Notes: generated by a model not told the origin, from the sequence alone. DNA of 34,482 nt from an uncultured Bacteroidota bacterium (GCA_902554655.1 CACDPE010000012.1:1-34482), one strand, 5' to 3'; shown: positions 1 to 9,256, counted from the first letter of the stretch. Made by a program: numbers and translations.

Positions 1-21
1 AAATTATTTTGAAATTATTCA

Positions 22-1446
22 TTATATTTTTTTGATTTTATATTTAATAAGTGCAATTATTAAAGTTGTTATAGGACTAAGCCAGTTAAAAATAGCGAAT
101 ATAAAATAATCAAGAACATTAACATTCAAAACACTTGCTTGATAAGCACCGCAAGTATTCCATGGAATTAAAACAGATGTAACTGTACCTGAATCCTCAA
201 TTGTTCTACTCAAGTTTAAGGATGATAAACTTCTGTCCCTGTAAGCTTTAGAAAACATTTTTCCAGGAACAACAATTGCTAAATACTGATCAGAAGCAGA
301 AATATTAACTGTCAAACAACTTATGACAGTACTTGAAAATAAACCAAATATTGATTTTGTTTTTTCTAGTAAAAAATAAGAAATACGTTTAAGTGCTCCT
401 ATCGCTTCCATAACACCACCAAAAATCATTGCACAAATTACAAGCCATATTGTATTTAACATTCCCTTCATACCACCTGTATAAAATAAATCATCTAAAG
501 AACTCTTTCCTGTTTCAACTTTTGTTTCACTCACAATAGAATTGATTATAAATTCATATGTACTTAATCCATTTTCAGATGTAAAGCTTGATATTAAATT
601 ACTTTGAAAAACTAAGATTAAAAAAGCTCCAGTTATAATTCCAATAAATAAAGAAATTACTGGGCTAATTTTTTTAATTATTAAAACTATAACAACAATT
701 GGCACAAAAAATAAAATTGGTGATATAAAAAAATAATCTTTTATCGATTCAACATAATTAAGATTCTCAATACTTTCACTTGGCATATTAAAAATATTGT
801 ATGATGCAAAAAAAATTATAGTAATAATTATTGTTGGAAAGGTTGTTATTGTCATATATTTTATGTGCTCAAAAAGATTAGATTCTGTGACTGCAGCCGC
901 TAAATTTGTAGTATCACTGAGTGGAGACATTTTATCACCAAAATAGGCCCCTGAAATTATAGCTCCTGCAACTAACCCTAAATCAAATCCTAAAACCTTT
1001 CCTATACCAATCAAACCTATGCCAATTGTTGCAGTGGTAGACCAACTACTTCCAGTTGAAATAGCAACAATAGCACTAATAATCACACAAGTTGGCAAAA
1101 AGAAACTAACATTAATTAATTTAAGACCATAGTAAATCATTGAAGGAATAATACCACTAATCATCCATGAACCAGATAAACCACCAACAAGTAAAAGAAT
1201 AATTATAGGAGTGCTTATTGATTTTAAATTATTTGAAATAGTATTAAAAATAGTTTCTGCTTTTACTTTATTTTTAATTCCAAAAAAAAATGCAATTGAA
1301 GAACCTATTATTAAAATGAACTGATTAGAACCATTCAGTGAGGAATCTCCGTATATGCTAACATTTATATAGAGTAATGTTACTAGTGCAACTACAGGAA
1401 TAATTGAATCAAATAAGGAAATCAGTTTTTTATTTTCAATACTCAT
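22..1446 (-). CDS. nhaC: Na+/H+ antiporter, NhaC family
   Basis: This 474-residue integral membrane protein probably exchanges sodium for protons across the inner membrane, as NhaC-family carriers do. The sequence is a series of long hydrophobic segments from residue 10 to the C terminus, with polar motifs characteristic of the family, such as STGSSWSTTATIG near residue 130 and GDKMSPLSDTTNLAA near 170. The length matches complete NhaC proteins. The ATG start at 1446 is followed by a short cytoplasmic stretch and the first membrane span. It is divergent from lpd, with about 110 bp between them. Assignment to the family is firm. Ion specificity is inferred, since some members carry other substrates such as malate/lactate with sodium. 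Confidence 0.85.
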   Translation of the reverse strand: MSIENKKLISLFDSIIPVVALVTLLYINVSIYGDSSLNGSNQFILIIGSSIAFFFGIKNKVKAETIFNTISNNLKSISTPIIILLLVGGLSGSWMISGIIPSMIYYGLKLINVSFFLPTCVIISAIVAISTGSSWSTTATIGIGLIGIGKVLGFDLGLVAGAIISGAYFGDKMSPLSDTTNLAAAVTESNLFEHIKYMTITTFPTIIITIIFFASYNIFNMPSESIENLNYVESIKDYFFISPILFFVPIVVIVLIIKKISPVISLFIGIITGAFLILVFQSNLISSFTSENGLSTYEFIINSIVSETKVETGKSSLDDLFYTGGMKGMLNTIWLVICAMIFGGVMEAIGALKRISYFLLEKTKSIFGLFSSTVISCLTVNISASDQYLAIVVPGKMFSKAYRDRSLSSLNLSRTIEDSGTVTSVLIPWNTCGAYQASVLNVNVLDYFIFAIFNWLSPITTLIIALIKYKIKKI

Positions 1447-1559
1447 TTTATTCTATCCTAAACGATATTGCTAATATATTCAAAATTCAACTTTATGCAT
1501 CTTAAAATAAACTATTAAAATCAATTTTAATTATAAGGTATTTGTATTTTTGTATATCA
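1447..1559. promoter_or_regulatory. Divergent nhaC/lpd intergenic region
   Basis: These 113 bp separate the divergent nhaC and lpd starts and must hold both promoters. The lpd side has an exact Bacteroidetes -7 box, TATTTTTG, at 1545-1552. On the nhaC side I see no convincing TAnnTTTG box. No hairpin or operator repeat stands out. Confidence 0.6.
1545..1552 (+). promoter_or_regulatory. -7 promoter box for lpd (TATTTTTG)
   Basis: TATTTTTG is an exact match to the Bacteroidetes -7 consensus TAnnTTTG. It lies 7 nt upstream of the ATG at 1560. Transcription in this phylum normally begins a few bases after this box, so the mRNA would have little or no 5' leader. No clear -33 TTG lies at the usual distance, so the call rests on the -7 box alone. 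Confidence 0.6.
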
Positions 1560-2963
1560 ATGTCACAAAACAAATTTGATGTAGTTGTTATTGGATCAGG
1601 TCCTGGAGGATATGTCTGTGCAATAAGGCTTTCTCAACTTGGATTTAATACGGCAATAATTGAAAAATATAATTCATTAGGCGGCACATGTCTAAATGTT
1701 GGATGCATTCCTTCTAAATCTTTATTAGATTCATCACATCATTATCATGACATTTTAAAAAATGCCTCAACTCATGGTATTGAAATTAATGGAGAAATTA
1801 AACTCGATTTTCATAAAATGATTGAAAGAAAAAACAATGTTGTGAATCAAACTGTTAAGGGAATTGATTTTTTAATGAATAAAAATAAAATTAAAGTTTT
1901 TAATGGTTCAGCATCCTTTTCTAATTCTTCAACAATTTTAATTGATGGAATTGATGAGCCAGTTATTTTCGACAAATGTATAATTGCAACAGGATCAAAA
2001 CCAATTTCATTACCATTTATAAATATCGATAAAAAGAGAATTATAACATCCACTGAAGCTTTATCACTTCATCAAATTCCAAAACATTTAGTTATAATAG
2101 GAGGTGGTGTCATAGGTTTAGAACTTGGACAAGTTTATAGAAGGTTAGGGTCTGATGTTTCAGTTATTGAATATTCAGACAGAATTACTCCATTTATGGA
2201 TGATGATATCTCTAGAGAATTATTAAAAGTATTAAAAAAGGAAAAAATTAATTTTTATTTATCTCACGAAGTTTTTGAGGCAGTAAATCAAGGCGAACAT
2301 GTTAGTGTGAAAGCAAGGGATTTAAATGGAGATATAAAGGATTATAATTGTGATTTTTGTTTAGTTTCAGTTGGAAGAAAGGCTTACACAGAGGGTTTAA
2401 ATCTTGATACAGTTAATGTTGAATTAGACAGTAAAGGAAAAATAAAAGTTGATAACAAATTTCAATCCTCAAATAAAAACATATATGCTATTGGCGATGT
2501 AATTAGTGGACCCATGCTTGCTCATAAAGCTGAAGAAGAAGGTATTGCAGTTGCAGAAATTTTAAAAAATCAAAAAACACATATTGATTACAATTTAATT
2601 CCTAATGTTATATATACATGGCCTGAAGTTGCATCGGTTGGAAAGACAGAAAAAGAGTTAATTAAAGAAAATACTGATATTAAAGTAGGTAAATTCCCTA
2701 TGAGAGCACTAGGAAGATCTCGGGCTAGTAGTGACTTAGACGGTTTTGTAAAAATTATTGCTGATAAAAAATCTGATGAAATTCTTGGAGTTCATATTAT
2801 TGGTGCAAGAGCAGCTGATTTAATTATTGAGGGCGTAACAGCAATGGAGTTTAGAGCTTCATGTGAGGACATTTCAATGATGAGCCATCCACATCCAACA
2901 TACTCTGAGGCCATGAAAGAAGCAGCATTATCTGCTCTTGAAAATAGACCTTTACATATTTAA
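1560..2963 (+). CDS. lpdA: Dihydrolipoyl dehydrogenase (E3)
   Basis: This is the FAD-dependent E3 subunit that reoxidises dihydrolipoamide in the pyruvate, 2-oxoglutarate and branched-chain 2-oxoacid dehydrogenase complexes and the glycine cleavage system, passing electrons to NAD+. The N-terminal FAD site GSGPGG is at residues 12-17. The redox disulfide is C44/C49 in GGTCLNVGC. A second nucleotide fold, IIGGGVIGLELG, is near residue 180, and the C-terminal His-Glu pair is H445/E450 in HPHPTYSEAMKEA. At 467 residues it has normal length. I chose the ATG at 1560 over a TTG 18 bases upstream because MSQNKFDVVV fits the family N terminus and the -7 box would overlap the longer form. It converges with the sulfatase and overlaps it by 4 bp. 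Confidence 0.95.
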   Translation: MSQNKFDVVVIGSGPGGYVCAIRLSQLGFNTAIIEKYNSLGGTCLNVGCIPSKSLLDSSHHYHDILKNASTHGIEINGEIKLDFHKMIERKNNVVNQTVKGIDFLMNKNKIKVFNGSASFSNSSTILIDGIDEPVIFDKCIIATGSKPISLPFINIDKKRIITSTEALSLHQIPKHLVIIGGGVIGLELGQVYRRLGSDVSVIEYSDRITPFMDDDISRELLKVLKKEKINFYLSHEVFEAVNQGEHVSVKARDLNGDIKDYNCDFCLVSVGRKAYTEGLNLDTVNVELDSKGKIKVDNKFQSSNKNIYAIGDVISGPMLAHKAEEEGIAVAEILKNQKTHIDYNLIPNVIYTWPEVASVGKTEKELIKENTDIKVGKFPMRALGRSRASSDLDGFVKIIADKKSDEILGVHIIGARAADLIIEGVTAMEFRASCEDISMMSHPHPTYSEAMKEAALSALENRPLHI

Positions 2964-4426
2964 AATGGCCCCTTATTATTGTTATTAACGGCATTAGTTA
3001 ATTTTCCTGGCATTTCTCCTCTAATTCCATGATGCTCAGTTTTTAGTAAAGATGACTCATTATAAGGCTCTTGTTCTCTTTGATACCAATCCTTAGTTAA
3101 ATTGATTGGCAAATTGTCGCCCGTTTCTTTAATCCACTTGTCCAAAATTATTTTTAATTCATTGTATTTTTCTGATTTATAAATTCCAGGTTCAGAAATT
3201 ATTAAATTATTATATTGATAGGGGTCTTTATTTAAATCATAGAACTCTTCAGAAGGTCTTGGCTTTAAAAATATTTCAGCTTGTAAATCAGAAAGTGTGT
3301 TGTTTTTTTTACCATTTTTTAGATCAAGGTAGGTCGTGCTATTTATTGCATCAAGAGGTCCTTCTTGAGGGGATGAAGGTCTCGAATTTTTTATATACAA
3401 ATAATTTTTATTTCTAACCATTCTTTGATGTGATTCATAATCATGCCAATTATGCTCTGAAAAAATATAATTCCTGAATGGATTTTCTGGTTTTTTTATT
3501 ATATCTAAAAAACTTTCACCTTGGAAATTATCAATTTTATTTATTTTGGCAAGTTCAATAATCGTTGGTGCTATATCAATTGAACTTATTAGACTAACGC
3601 TTGTTTTATTTACTTTATTCAGTTTTGGATAGTTAATGATGAATGGTGTTTTAACACCCTGATCATTTAGTCTTGTTTTACTGTGAGGAAAAGGTCTTCC
3701 GTTGTCTGCCATAACAATAATCATTGTGTTTTCTAAAACATTTTGCTCTTTAAGTTCCTTTACCACTTCTCCGATATAAAAATCAAATCTTGAAATCTCA
3801 TCATAGTATTTACTGAGATCGACTCTTGTTAATTCATTGTCTACTAAATATTTAGGAACTTTAATTGTATTAGGATCATGAGTTCCAGAAAACTGATTCT
3901 CTCCCCAAACCCTATGTGCATCATATGAAGAAAACCACATAAAAAATGGTTTATTTTTTGGTCTTTTTTTAATTGCTTTTGTCCAATATTTTTCGCCTCC
4001 GTCACCATTTATTTTTCTATTATCATGAATTTCATCAAAACCTTTTCTTGCATACTCTCCCATATGAAACTTACCAGCTAATAATGAATAGTATCCTTTT
4101 GTTTTTAAAATTTCCGGAATTGAAATCATTTCAATTGGGGGTTCTGTATGAAGTTCAGCAGCACCAGTATTGTGAGGGTATCTTCCAGTTAAAATAGAAT
4201 TTCTACTAGGACTGCATGAACTTGTTGTGAGATAAGTGTTTTTAAAAATTATTCCATTCTTGGCAAGATTATCAATATTAGGTGTTTTGACATCAATATT
4301 CCCATAACATGCTAAATCATCCCAGCTAACATCATCAGCGATAAAAATTATAAAATTTGGACTAGATTCTTTTATTTCACAAGAATAAATTATGATGGAA
4401 ATTATTATTGCTATTATTTTTCTCAT
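2960..4426 (-). CDS. Type I (formylglycine) sulfatase, predicted lipoprotein
   Basis: This 488-residue sulfatase probably removes sulfate esters or N-sulfates from a sulfated polysaccharide fragment. The N terminus (MRKIIAIIIS..YSC) is a short signal peptide ending in a lipobox with Cys16, so the enzyme is probably lipid-anchored. Metal ligands are expected at D31/D32 (ADDVSWDDL). The active-site motif C71-S-P-S-R75 is the Cys type, needing conversion of C71 to formylglycine. GRYPHNTGA follows at 81-89, and another metal segment, MADNG, lies about halfway. The overall form resembles heparan N-sulfatase-like flavobacterial enzymes, but the substrate cannot be read from sequence. It starts 4 nt after argH, so it may be the last gene of the arginine transcript. 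No maturase or polysaccharide-utilisation genes are near it. Confidence 0.88.
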   Translation of the reverse strand: MRKIIAIIISIIIYSCEIKESSPNFIIFIADDVSWDDLACYGNIDVKTPNIDNLAKNGIIFKNTYLTTSSCSPSRNSILTGRYPHNTGAAELHTEPPIEMISIPEILKTKGYYSLLAGKFHMGEYARKGFDEIHDNRKINGDGGEKYWTKAIKKRPKNKPFFMWFSSYDAHRVWGENQFSGTHDPNTIKVPKYLVDNELTRVDLSKYYDEISRFDFYIGEVVKELKEQNVLENTMIIVMADNGRPFPHSKTRLNDQGVKTPFIINYPKLNKVNKTSVSLISSIDIAPTIIELAKINKIDNFQGESFLDIIKKPENPFRNYIFSEHNWHDYESHQRMVRNKNYLYIKNSRPSSPQEGPLDAINSTTYLDLKNGKKNNTLSDLQAEIFLKPRPSEEFYDLNKDPYQYNNLIISEPGIYKSEKYNELKIILDKWIKETGDNLPINLTKDWYQREQEPYNESSLLKTEHHGIRGEMPGKLTNAVNNNNKGPF

Positions 4427-4430
4427 AATA

Positions 4431-5714
4431 TTATTTAAAATTTTTTTTCATTTTTAACTCAATTTGATCTAAACACAAATTGTGTATTCCCCCAATTAAA
4501 GTATGCTTTATGGTCTTATTTGGTTTAAAAGAACTGTTTTTTATTTCATTTGAAATTTGGTTATAAGAATCTCTGAAAGTCTTTCCATTTTTAACTAATT
4601 CGTTGAGGTTTTCAACTGAAAAAATAAACTTGTACTTATCATCATCTAAAATATTTTTTCTCACTTTAATTTTATTAATAGAATAGTTAAAAACTTGTAT
4701 GCATTCAATTGTATCTAATATTGCATCAATGATCTTCCCTTTAAAAATTTGATAATCTCTGTGGTATCCACTTGTTAAGTTATTTGACATCAAAATCAAT
4801 TCATTTGGCAAAGCTTTAATCGAATTACATTTTGCTCTAATTAGTTCAAAAACATCTGGATTTTTTTTATGAGGCATGATGCTTGAGCCAGTTGTCATTT
4901 CATTAGGAAATGATATAAAATTTAATTCTTGCGTCATATAAAAACAAATATCAGAACAAAATGTTGAAAGAGTAGTAGCAATTGAACTTAAAGCGATACT
5001 TAAACTTTTTTCAATTTTTCCTCTGTTCATTTGAGAGGCAAGCACATTGTATTTCAATTCTTTAAAACCTAATTTTTTAGTAGTAAATTCTCTATCAATT
5101 TCAAAAGAGGAGCCGTAACCAGCAGCACTTCCCAAAGGATTTTGGTCATTAATTTTATAGGCAGTATTCAAAAATAATATATCATCAATCAAACTTTCTG
5201 CATATGAAGAAAACCATAAACCAAAAGATGATGGCATCGCTGTTTGTAAATGCGTATATCCAGGAAGTAGATAATTTTTATTTTTTTTTGATAGTTTAAT
5301 TAATGATTTGAAAAGTTTATTAATTTCCGATTTAATATTTAAAATTTCATCCTTTAATAATAACTGAATAGATACTAAAACTTGATCATTTCTTGATCTA
5401 CCAGTATGAATTTTTTTCCCTAAATCACCTAAATTTTCAGTTAAATAGCTTTCTATTTTAGAGTGAATGTCTTCAAATTTTTTATCAATTATAAATTTAT
5501 CCTCATGAATTAGTTTGTTTATTTTATTTAGCTCATTTACAAGTAAATTCTTCTCTGCAGAACTAATCAAATTTATTTTTTTTAGCATTTTCGCATGTGC
5601 TATGCTTGCAATTACATCATACTTTGCAAGGAACATATCATAAAATCTATCTTTCCCAACAGTAAATTTTTCTATTATTTTATCTAATTCGTCGTTTTTA
5701 CTCCAAAGCTTCAT
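4431..5714 (-). CDS. argH: Argininosuccinate lyase
   Basis: This enzyme splits argininosuccinate into arginine and fumarate, the last step of arginine synthesis. The protein is a member of the fumarase/aspartase superfamily. TGRSRNDQV lies near residues 104-112, TH (154-155) sits in the catalytic region, and the superfamily signature GSSIMPHKKNPD lies at 276-287. At 427 residues it is a little shorter than typical 460-residue homologues but shows no obvious gap in the core. Its ATG overlaps the argE stop by 4 nt, which points to translational coupling. The sulfatase follows after 4 nt. Confidence 0.94.
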   Translation of the reverse strand: MKLWSKNDELDKIIEKFTVGKDRFYDMFLAKYDVIASIAHAKMLKKINLISSAEKNLLVNELNKINKLIHEDKFIIDKKFEDIHSKIESYLTENLGDLGKKIHTGRSRNDQVLVSIQLLLKDEILNIKSEINKLFKSLIKLSKKNKNYLLPGYTHLQTAMPSSFGLWFSSYAESLIDDILFLNTAYKINDQNPLGSAAGYGSSFEIDREFTTKKLGFKELKYNVLASQMNRGKIEKSLSIALSSIATTLSTFCSDICFYMTQELNFISFPNEMTTGSSIMPHKKNPDVFELIRAKCNSIKALPNELILMSNNLTSGYHRDYQIFKGKIIDAILDTIECIQVFNYSINKIKVRKNILDDDKYKFIFSVENLNELVKNGKTFRDSYNQISNEIKNSSFKPNKTIKHTLIGGIHNLCLDQIELKMKKNFK

Positions 5715-6778
5715 AATGAGTATTCTTCTAAAAGTTTAATGTATTTTTTTATACCATTGTTTATTTCATCTATAAAAATAAATTCATCTGCAGTATGAGA
5801 TCTTAAAGAATCACCAGGACCTAATTTTATTGAGTCACAATTTATTTTAGCTTGATCCGAAAGAGTTGGTGACCCATATGTTTTAAATTTGAGTTTTTTG
5901 GAACAATGGATAATTCTATGATCATTTGAAATTGAAGATGAGTTTAGCTCTAGATTTCTAGGAATAATTTGACAATCTAATACTTTTTTTAATTCATTAA
6001 ATATTTCCTTATTGGAGTATTTATCGTTTACTCTAACATCTAATACGAGATTAACATCGCTGGGAACAACATTATGCTGAATTCCAGCATTAATCTGAGT
6101 TACTGTTAACTTTACATTGCCTAACAGATCTGATTTTTTTTCAAATTTTATGTTAGAAATTATATCAATTACTTTCGCTGCCTTGTAAATTGGGTTGTTT
6201 TTATTTGGGTGTGCAGCATGACTTGAGGTTCCTTTTATGATTAAATCAAATACTATTAGTCCTTTTTCAGCTATGGCGATATCCATTAATGTTGGCTCAC
6301 CAACAATAGCAAGATCAATTTTAGGTAGAGTAGGTATGACACTTTTTATTCCATTAGGTCCAGATCTTTCTTCCTCTGCTGATGCGAGTAGAATAAAATT
6401 ATAATTCAGGTTTTTTTTCTCATAAAAATAAACAAATGTTGAGATTAAACAAACCAGTGCCCCACCAGCATCATTACTTCCTAAGCCATACAATTTTCCT
6501 TCAGAAACTATTGGATTGTATGGGTCTAGTGTATATGCAGAATTTGGCTCAACAGTATCATGATGTGAATTTAGAAGTATAGTTTTTTTGTTTTTATCAA
6601 AAAATTTATTGTATGAAATTATATTATTTGCTTTTCTCTCGCATTTGATTTTTCTACTGCTTAGAAAATTTTCGATTTCATCAGCAGTTTTATCCTCTTC
6701 AAAAGAAAATGATTTAATACTTATTAATTTTTTAAGCAAATCAATTGCATCACTTTGTAATTTATTTATATCAAACAT
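5711..6778 (-). CDS. argE: N-acyl-ornithine/citrulline deacylase, M20 family (ArgE-like)
   Basis: This zinc-dependent M20 amidohydrolase removes the acyl group from the pathway intermediate. In an operon with a transcarbamylase that uses N-acylated ornithine, the likely substrate is N-acyl-citrulline rather than N-acyl-ornithine. Family metal ligands are visible: H72 and D74 in SHHDT, D103 in SNDAGG, the acid pair E135/E136 in AEEERSG, and a C-terminal histidine in SHTADEF. Its 355 residues match bacteroidetal homologues. The ATG lies inside the last codons of argB (13-nt overlap), so the two are probably coupled. Whether the group removed is acetyl or succinyl is not shown by this sequence; see the note on the carbamoyltransferase. 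Confidence 0.88.
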   Translation of the reverse strand: MFDINKLQSDAIDLLKKLISIKSFSFEEDKTADEIENFLSSRKIKCERKANNIISYNKFFDKNKKTILLNSHHDTVEPNSAYTLDPYNPIVSEGKLYGLGSNDAGGALVCLISTFVYFYEKKNLNYNFILLASAEEERSGPNGIKSVIPTLPKIDLAIVGEPTLMDIAIAEKGLIVFDLIIKGTSSHAAHPNKNNPIYKAAKVIDIISNIKFEKKSDLLGNVKLTVTQINAGIQHNVVPSDVNLVLDVRVNDKYSNKEIFNELKKVLDCQIIPRNLELNSSSISNDHRIIHCSKKLKFKTYGSPTLSDQAKINCDSIKLGPGDSLRSHTADEFIFIDEINNGIKKYIKLLEEYSL

Positions 6779-7533
6779 ATTTCAGTGTTATTATTTGATT
6801 TTTCAAATATATCAATATCTCCTATGAATACCTTTTTTACTCCATTTCTAATTGAGTGAAATGAATTTTCAAGTTTTGGAATCATCCCATCCTTGATTTG
6901 ATTTGTTTTTAAATATTTTATGTAGTCATTTTCGTTTAATCTATTACAAACTTTGTTGTCAATAATCACTCCTTTTTTATCAAAACAATAATATAAGTAT
7001 ACATCAAAGTATTTAGTCATTTCAATTGATATTTTTGTAGCAATTGTATCAGCATTGGTATTTAATAAATAACCTTTATTGTCATATGTAATAGGACAAA
7101 AAACTGGGTAGGTTTTGCTTTTAATCAATTTTTTTATGAATTCACTGTCTATCCTTTTAATATCACCTACATACCCATAGTCAATATTTTCAACTTTTCT
7201 TTTATCACTTATTATTACTTTTGAATCAGCCCCTGATAATCCTATAAAATTATTATTTGAATTATTTAATTTTGAAACCAGATTTTTATTAATTATTCCT
7301 GCATACAACATTACTAGAACATCAAGAGATTTTTTATCAGTTATTCTTCTTCCATTAAACATTTTGATTGGTAAATTATGTTTTGAAAAATATTGATTAG
7401 CAATATTTCCACCACCATGAATTAAAATAATATTTTCATTAATATTTTTTATTTTATTGATATATTTTTGAAGTATTTTATTATCAGAAATAATTTTTCC
7501 ACCTATTTTAATGATTTTCAACTCAGATTTCAT
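6766..7533 (-). CDS. argB: N-acylglutamate kinase
   Basis: This enzyme phosphorylates N-acetyl- or N-succinylglutamate at the gamma carboxyl, the second step of arginine synthesis. It is an amino-acid-kinase fold protein of 255 residues. The N-terminal KIGGK phosphate-binding lysine region, the glycine-rich LIHGGGN loop near 40, and a C-terminal NADTIATKIS segment are all present. I start it at the ATG at 7533; a TTG lies one codon upstream and would give a 256-residue form. The start overlaps the end of argF' by 11 nt and the stop overlaps argE. Confidence 0.92.
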   Translation of the reverse strand: MKSELKIIKIGGKIISDNKILQKYINKIKNINENIILIHGGGNIANQYFSKHNLPIKMFNGRRITDKKSLDVLVMLYAGIINKNLVSKLNNSNNNFIGLSGADSKVIISDKRKVENIDYGYVGDIKRIDSEFIKKLIKSKTYPVFCPITYDNKGYLLNTNADTIATKISIEMTKYFDVYLYYCFDKKGVIIDNKVCNRLNENDYIKYLKTNQIKDGMIPKLENSFHSIRNGVKKVFIGDIDIFEKSNNNTEICLI

Positions 7534-8470
7534 CAATAATTTTTTTTAGTACTATTTGAGCGCTAAATATTCTATTCTCGGCTTGATTTAAAATTAAAGA
7601 ATTACTACTATCTAAAATTTCGTCAGCAACAACTACGTTTCTTCGAACTGGAAGACAATGCATAAATTTAGCATGGTTTGTTAGTTCCATTTTTTCTTTG
7701 TTTATTATCCAATTGCTTTCAGTTTCCATAACCTTTCCATAATTATCATAACAACACCAGTTTTTCGCATAAATTAAATCAGCATTTGTAAATGCTTTTT
7801 CTTGGTCATGAATTATTTTTATGTTTTTTGTTACAGATTGACTCAAATTATAACCTTTTGGATTAGTTACTGTAATATCATAGTTTAATCTTAATGCCAT
7901 TTTAACAAATGAGTTAGCTACAGCATGTGGAAGTGGCTTAACATGTGGAGCCCATGACAATACAATTTTTGGTTTTTTTAATAAAATATTTTCTTTAATT
8001 GTAATTGCGTCAGCTAATGCTTGGAGCGGATGACTACATGAGCTTTCTAAATTAATTACTGGAATTTTTGAATATTTTCTAAAAGATTCAACAATTAATT
8101 CTTTCTCATCATACTTTCTGTTTTTGAGTTCTGGAAAACATCTTATTCCAACAATATCACAATATTGACTTATCACACCTGCAGCATCTTTAACATGTTC
8201 CGATTTGTTTAAATTCATAATTGAACCTTCTTCGAACTCTAATTTCCAACCATCATTATTAAGATTGATTTGAATAACATTAATACCTAAGTTTTTAGCA
8301 GCTTTATATGTACTCATCCTAGTTCTTAAACTTGGATTGAAAAAAATTAGTCCGAGAGTGATGTCTATATTTGTTTTATTAAATTTTAATTTGTTTTTTT
8401 TCAAAATCAATGCATCATCAACTAGTTTTTGATAATTTTTAATGTCATTAATATTTATAAAATTTTTCAT
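7523..8470 (-). CDS. argF': N-acylornithine carbamoyltransferase, probably N-succinylornithine type
   Basis: This enzyme transfers a carbamoyl group to N-acylated ornithine. The carbamoyl-phosphate loop FFNPSLRTR is at residues 43-51, HPLQ is near 147, and the C-terminal HCLPVRRN is present. The sequence aligns without gaps over its first 100 residues with the Bacteroides N-succinylornithine transcarbamylase as I remember it, including W75. The residue known to set acyl specificity (Glu92 in the Xanthomonas acetyl enzyme, Pro90 in the Bacteroides succinyl enzyme) is Ser90 here. Published substitution of that Glu by Ser, Pro or Val shifted the acetyl enzyme to succinylornithine, so the succinyl substrate is favoured. 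Length is 315 residues. It overlaps proC by 4 nt with no aminotransferase gene between them. Confidence 0.9.
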   Translation of the reverse strand: MKNFININDIKNYQKLVDDALILKKNKLKFNKTNIDITLGLIFFNPSLRTRMSTYKAAKNLGINVIQINLNNDGWKLEFEEGSIMNLNKSEHVKDAAGVISQYCDIVGIRCFPELKNRKYDEKELIVESFRKYSKIPVINLESSCSHPLQALADAITIKENILLKKPKIVLSWAPHVKPLPHAVANSFVKMALRLNYDITVTNPKGYNLSQSVTKNIKIIHDQEKAFTNADLIYAKNWCCYDNYGKVMETESNWIINKEKMELTNHAKFMHCLPVRRNVVVADEILDSSNSLILNQAENRIFSAQIVLKKIIDEI

Positions 8471-9255
8471 TTTATTTTATTAATTTTTTCATGAGATGAT
8501 ATTAAACCATGAATAATCGCAGAGCTTAATCCTTTATTTTCCATTTCTATTATCCCTTTTATTGTACATCCACTTGGGGTTGTAACCTTGTCAATCTCTT
8601 CCTCAGGATGAGATTTATTAGTTTTAAGGAGATTTATTGCTCCTTCTGCAGTTCTAAAGGATATTTCTAATGAGTCTTTTGCTTCAAAACCTAGTTCTAC
8701 ACCGCCCTGTGCCATAGCTCTTATAATTCTCATCCAAAATGCTATACCACTTGCGCACATTACAGTTGCAGATTGCATTTTTGATTCATTAATTATAATT
8801 GTTTTACCAATACTATCAAAGATTGAAACGCATAGATCAAGATAATCTTTCCCAGTTTCATTTGAGCAAATACACGTTAATGATTTTCTAACTGAAACAG
8901 CTGTGTTAGGCATTGATCTTATAATTTTTTTATCATTTCCTAATGCTCTTTCAATTGAAGAAATTTTTAATCCTGTAATTGTTGATATAATAATATGATT
9001 TTCACTTATATAATCTTTTATCTCATCAAATATGTTTAATGCAATATTCGGCTGCACTGAAATTATTATAATATCAGAATTTTCAACTGCTTGTACATTA
9101 TTACTAGATACTACTACGTTTTCTATTTCGTTATATTCCTTAATAGATGATGTTTTATTTTTAGTTAGATATAAGGTTGTTATTTTATCACTAATCAATA
9201 AACCTTGAGCAATACTTAATCCTAGATTACCAGCTCCAATAATTCCTATTTTCAT
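8467..9255 (-). CDS. proC: Pyrroline-5-carboxylate reductase
   Basis: This enzyme reduces 1-pyrroline-5-carboxylate to proline with NAD(P)H. The dinucleotide-binding motif GIIGAGNLG is at the N terminus, and the C-terminal signature includes TTPSGCTIKGIIEMENKG. Length is 262 residues, normal for ProC. Its position inside the arginine operon is usual in Bacteroidetes and links proline with ornithine/glutamate semialdehyde metabolism. It begins 1 nt after the argC stop and its TGA overlaps the argF' ATG. Confidence 0.93.
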   Translation of the reverse strand: MKIGIIGAGNLGLSIAQGLLISDKITTLYLTKNKTSSIKEYNEIENVVVSSNNVQAVENSDIIIISVQPNIALNIFDEIKDYISENHIIISTITGLKISSIERALGNDKKIIRSMPNTAVSVRKSLTCICSNETGKDYLDLCVSIFDSIGKTIIINESKMQSATVMCASGIAFWMRIIRAMAQGGVELGFEAKDSLEISFRTAEGAINLLKTNKSHPEEEIDKVTTPSGCTIKGIIEMENKGLSSAIIHGLISSHEKINKIK

Positions 9256-9256
9256 T

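Noticed and set aside
1542-1559. Longer lpd with a TTG start six codons upstream
   Set aside because: The extra residues do not fit the family N terminus, and the -7 box would fall inside the coding sequence.
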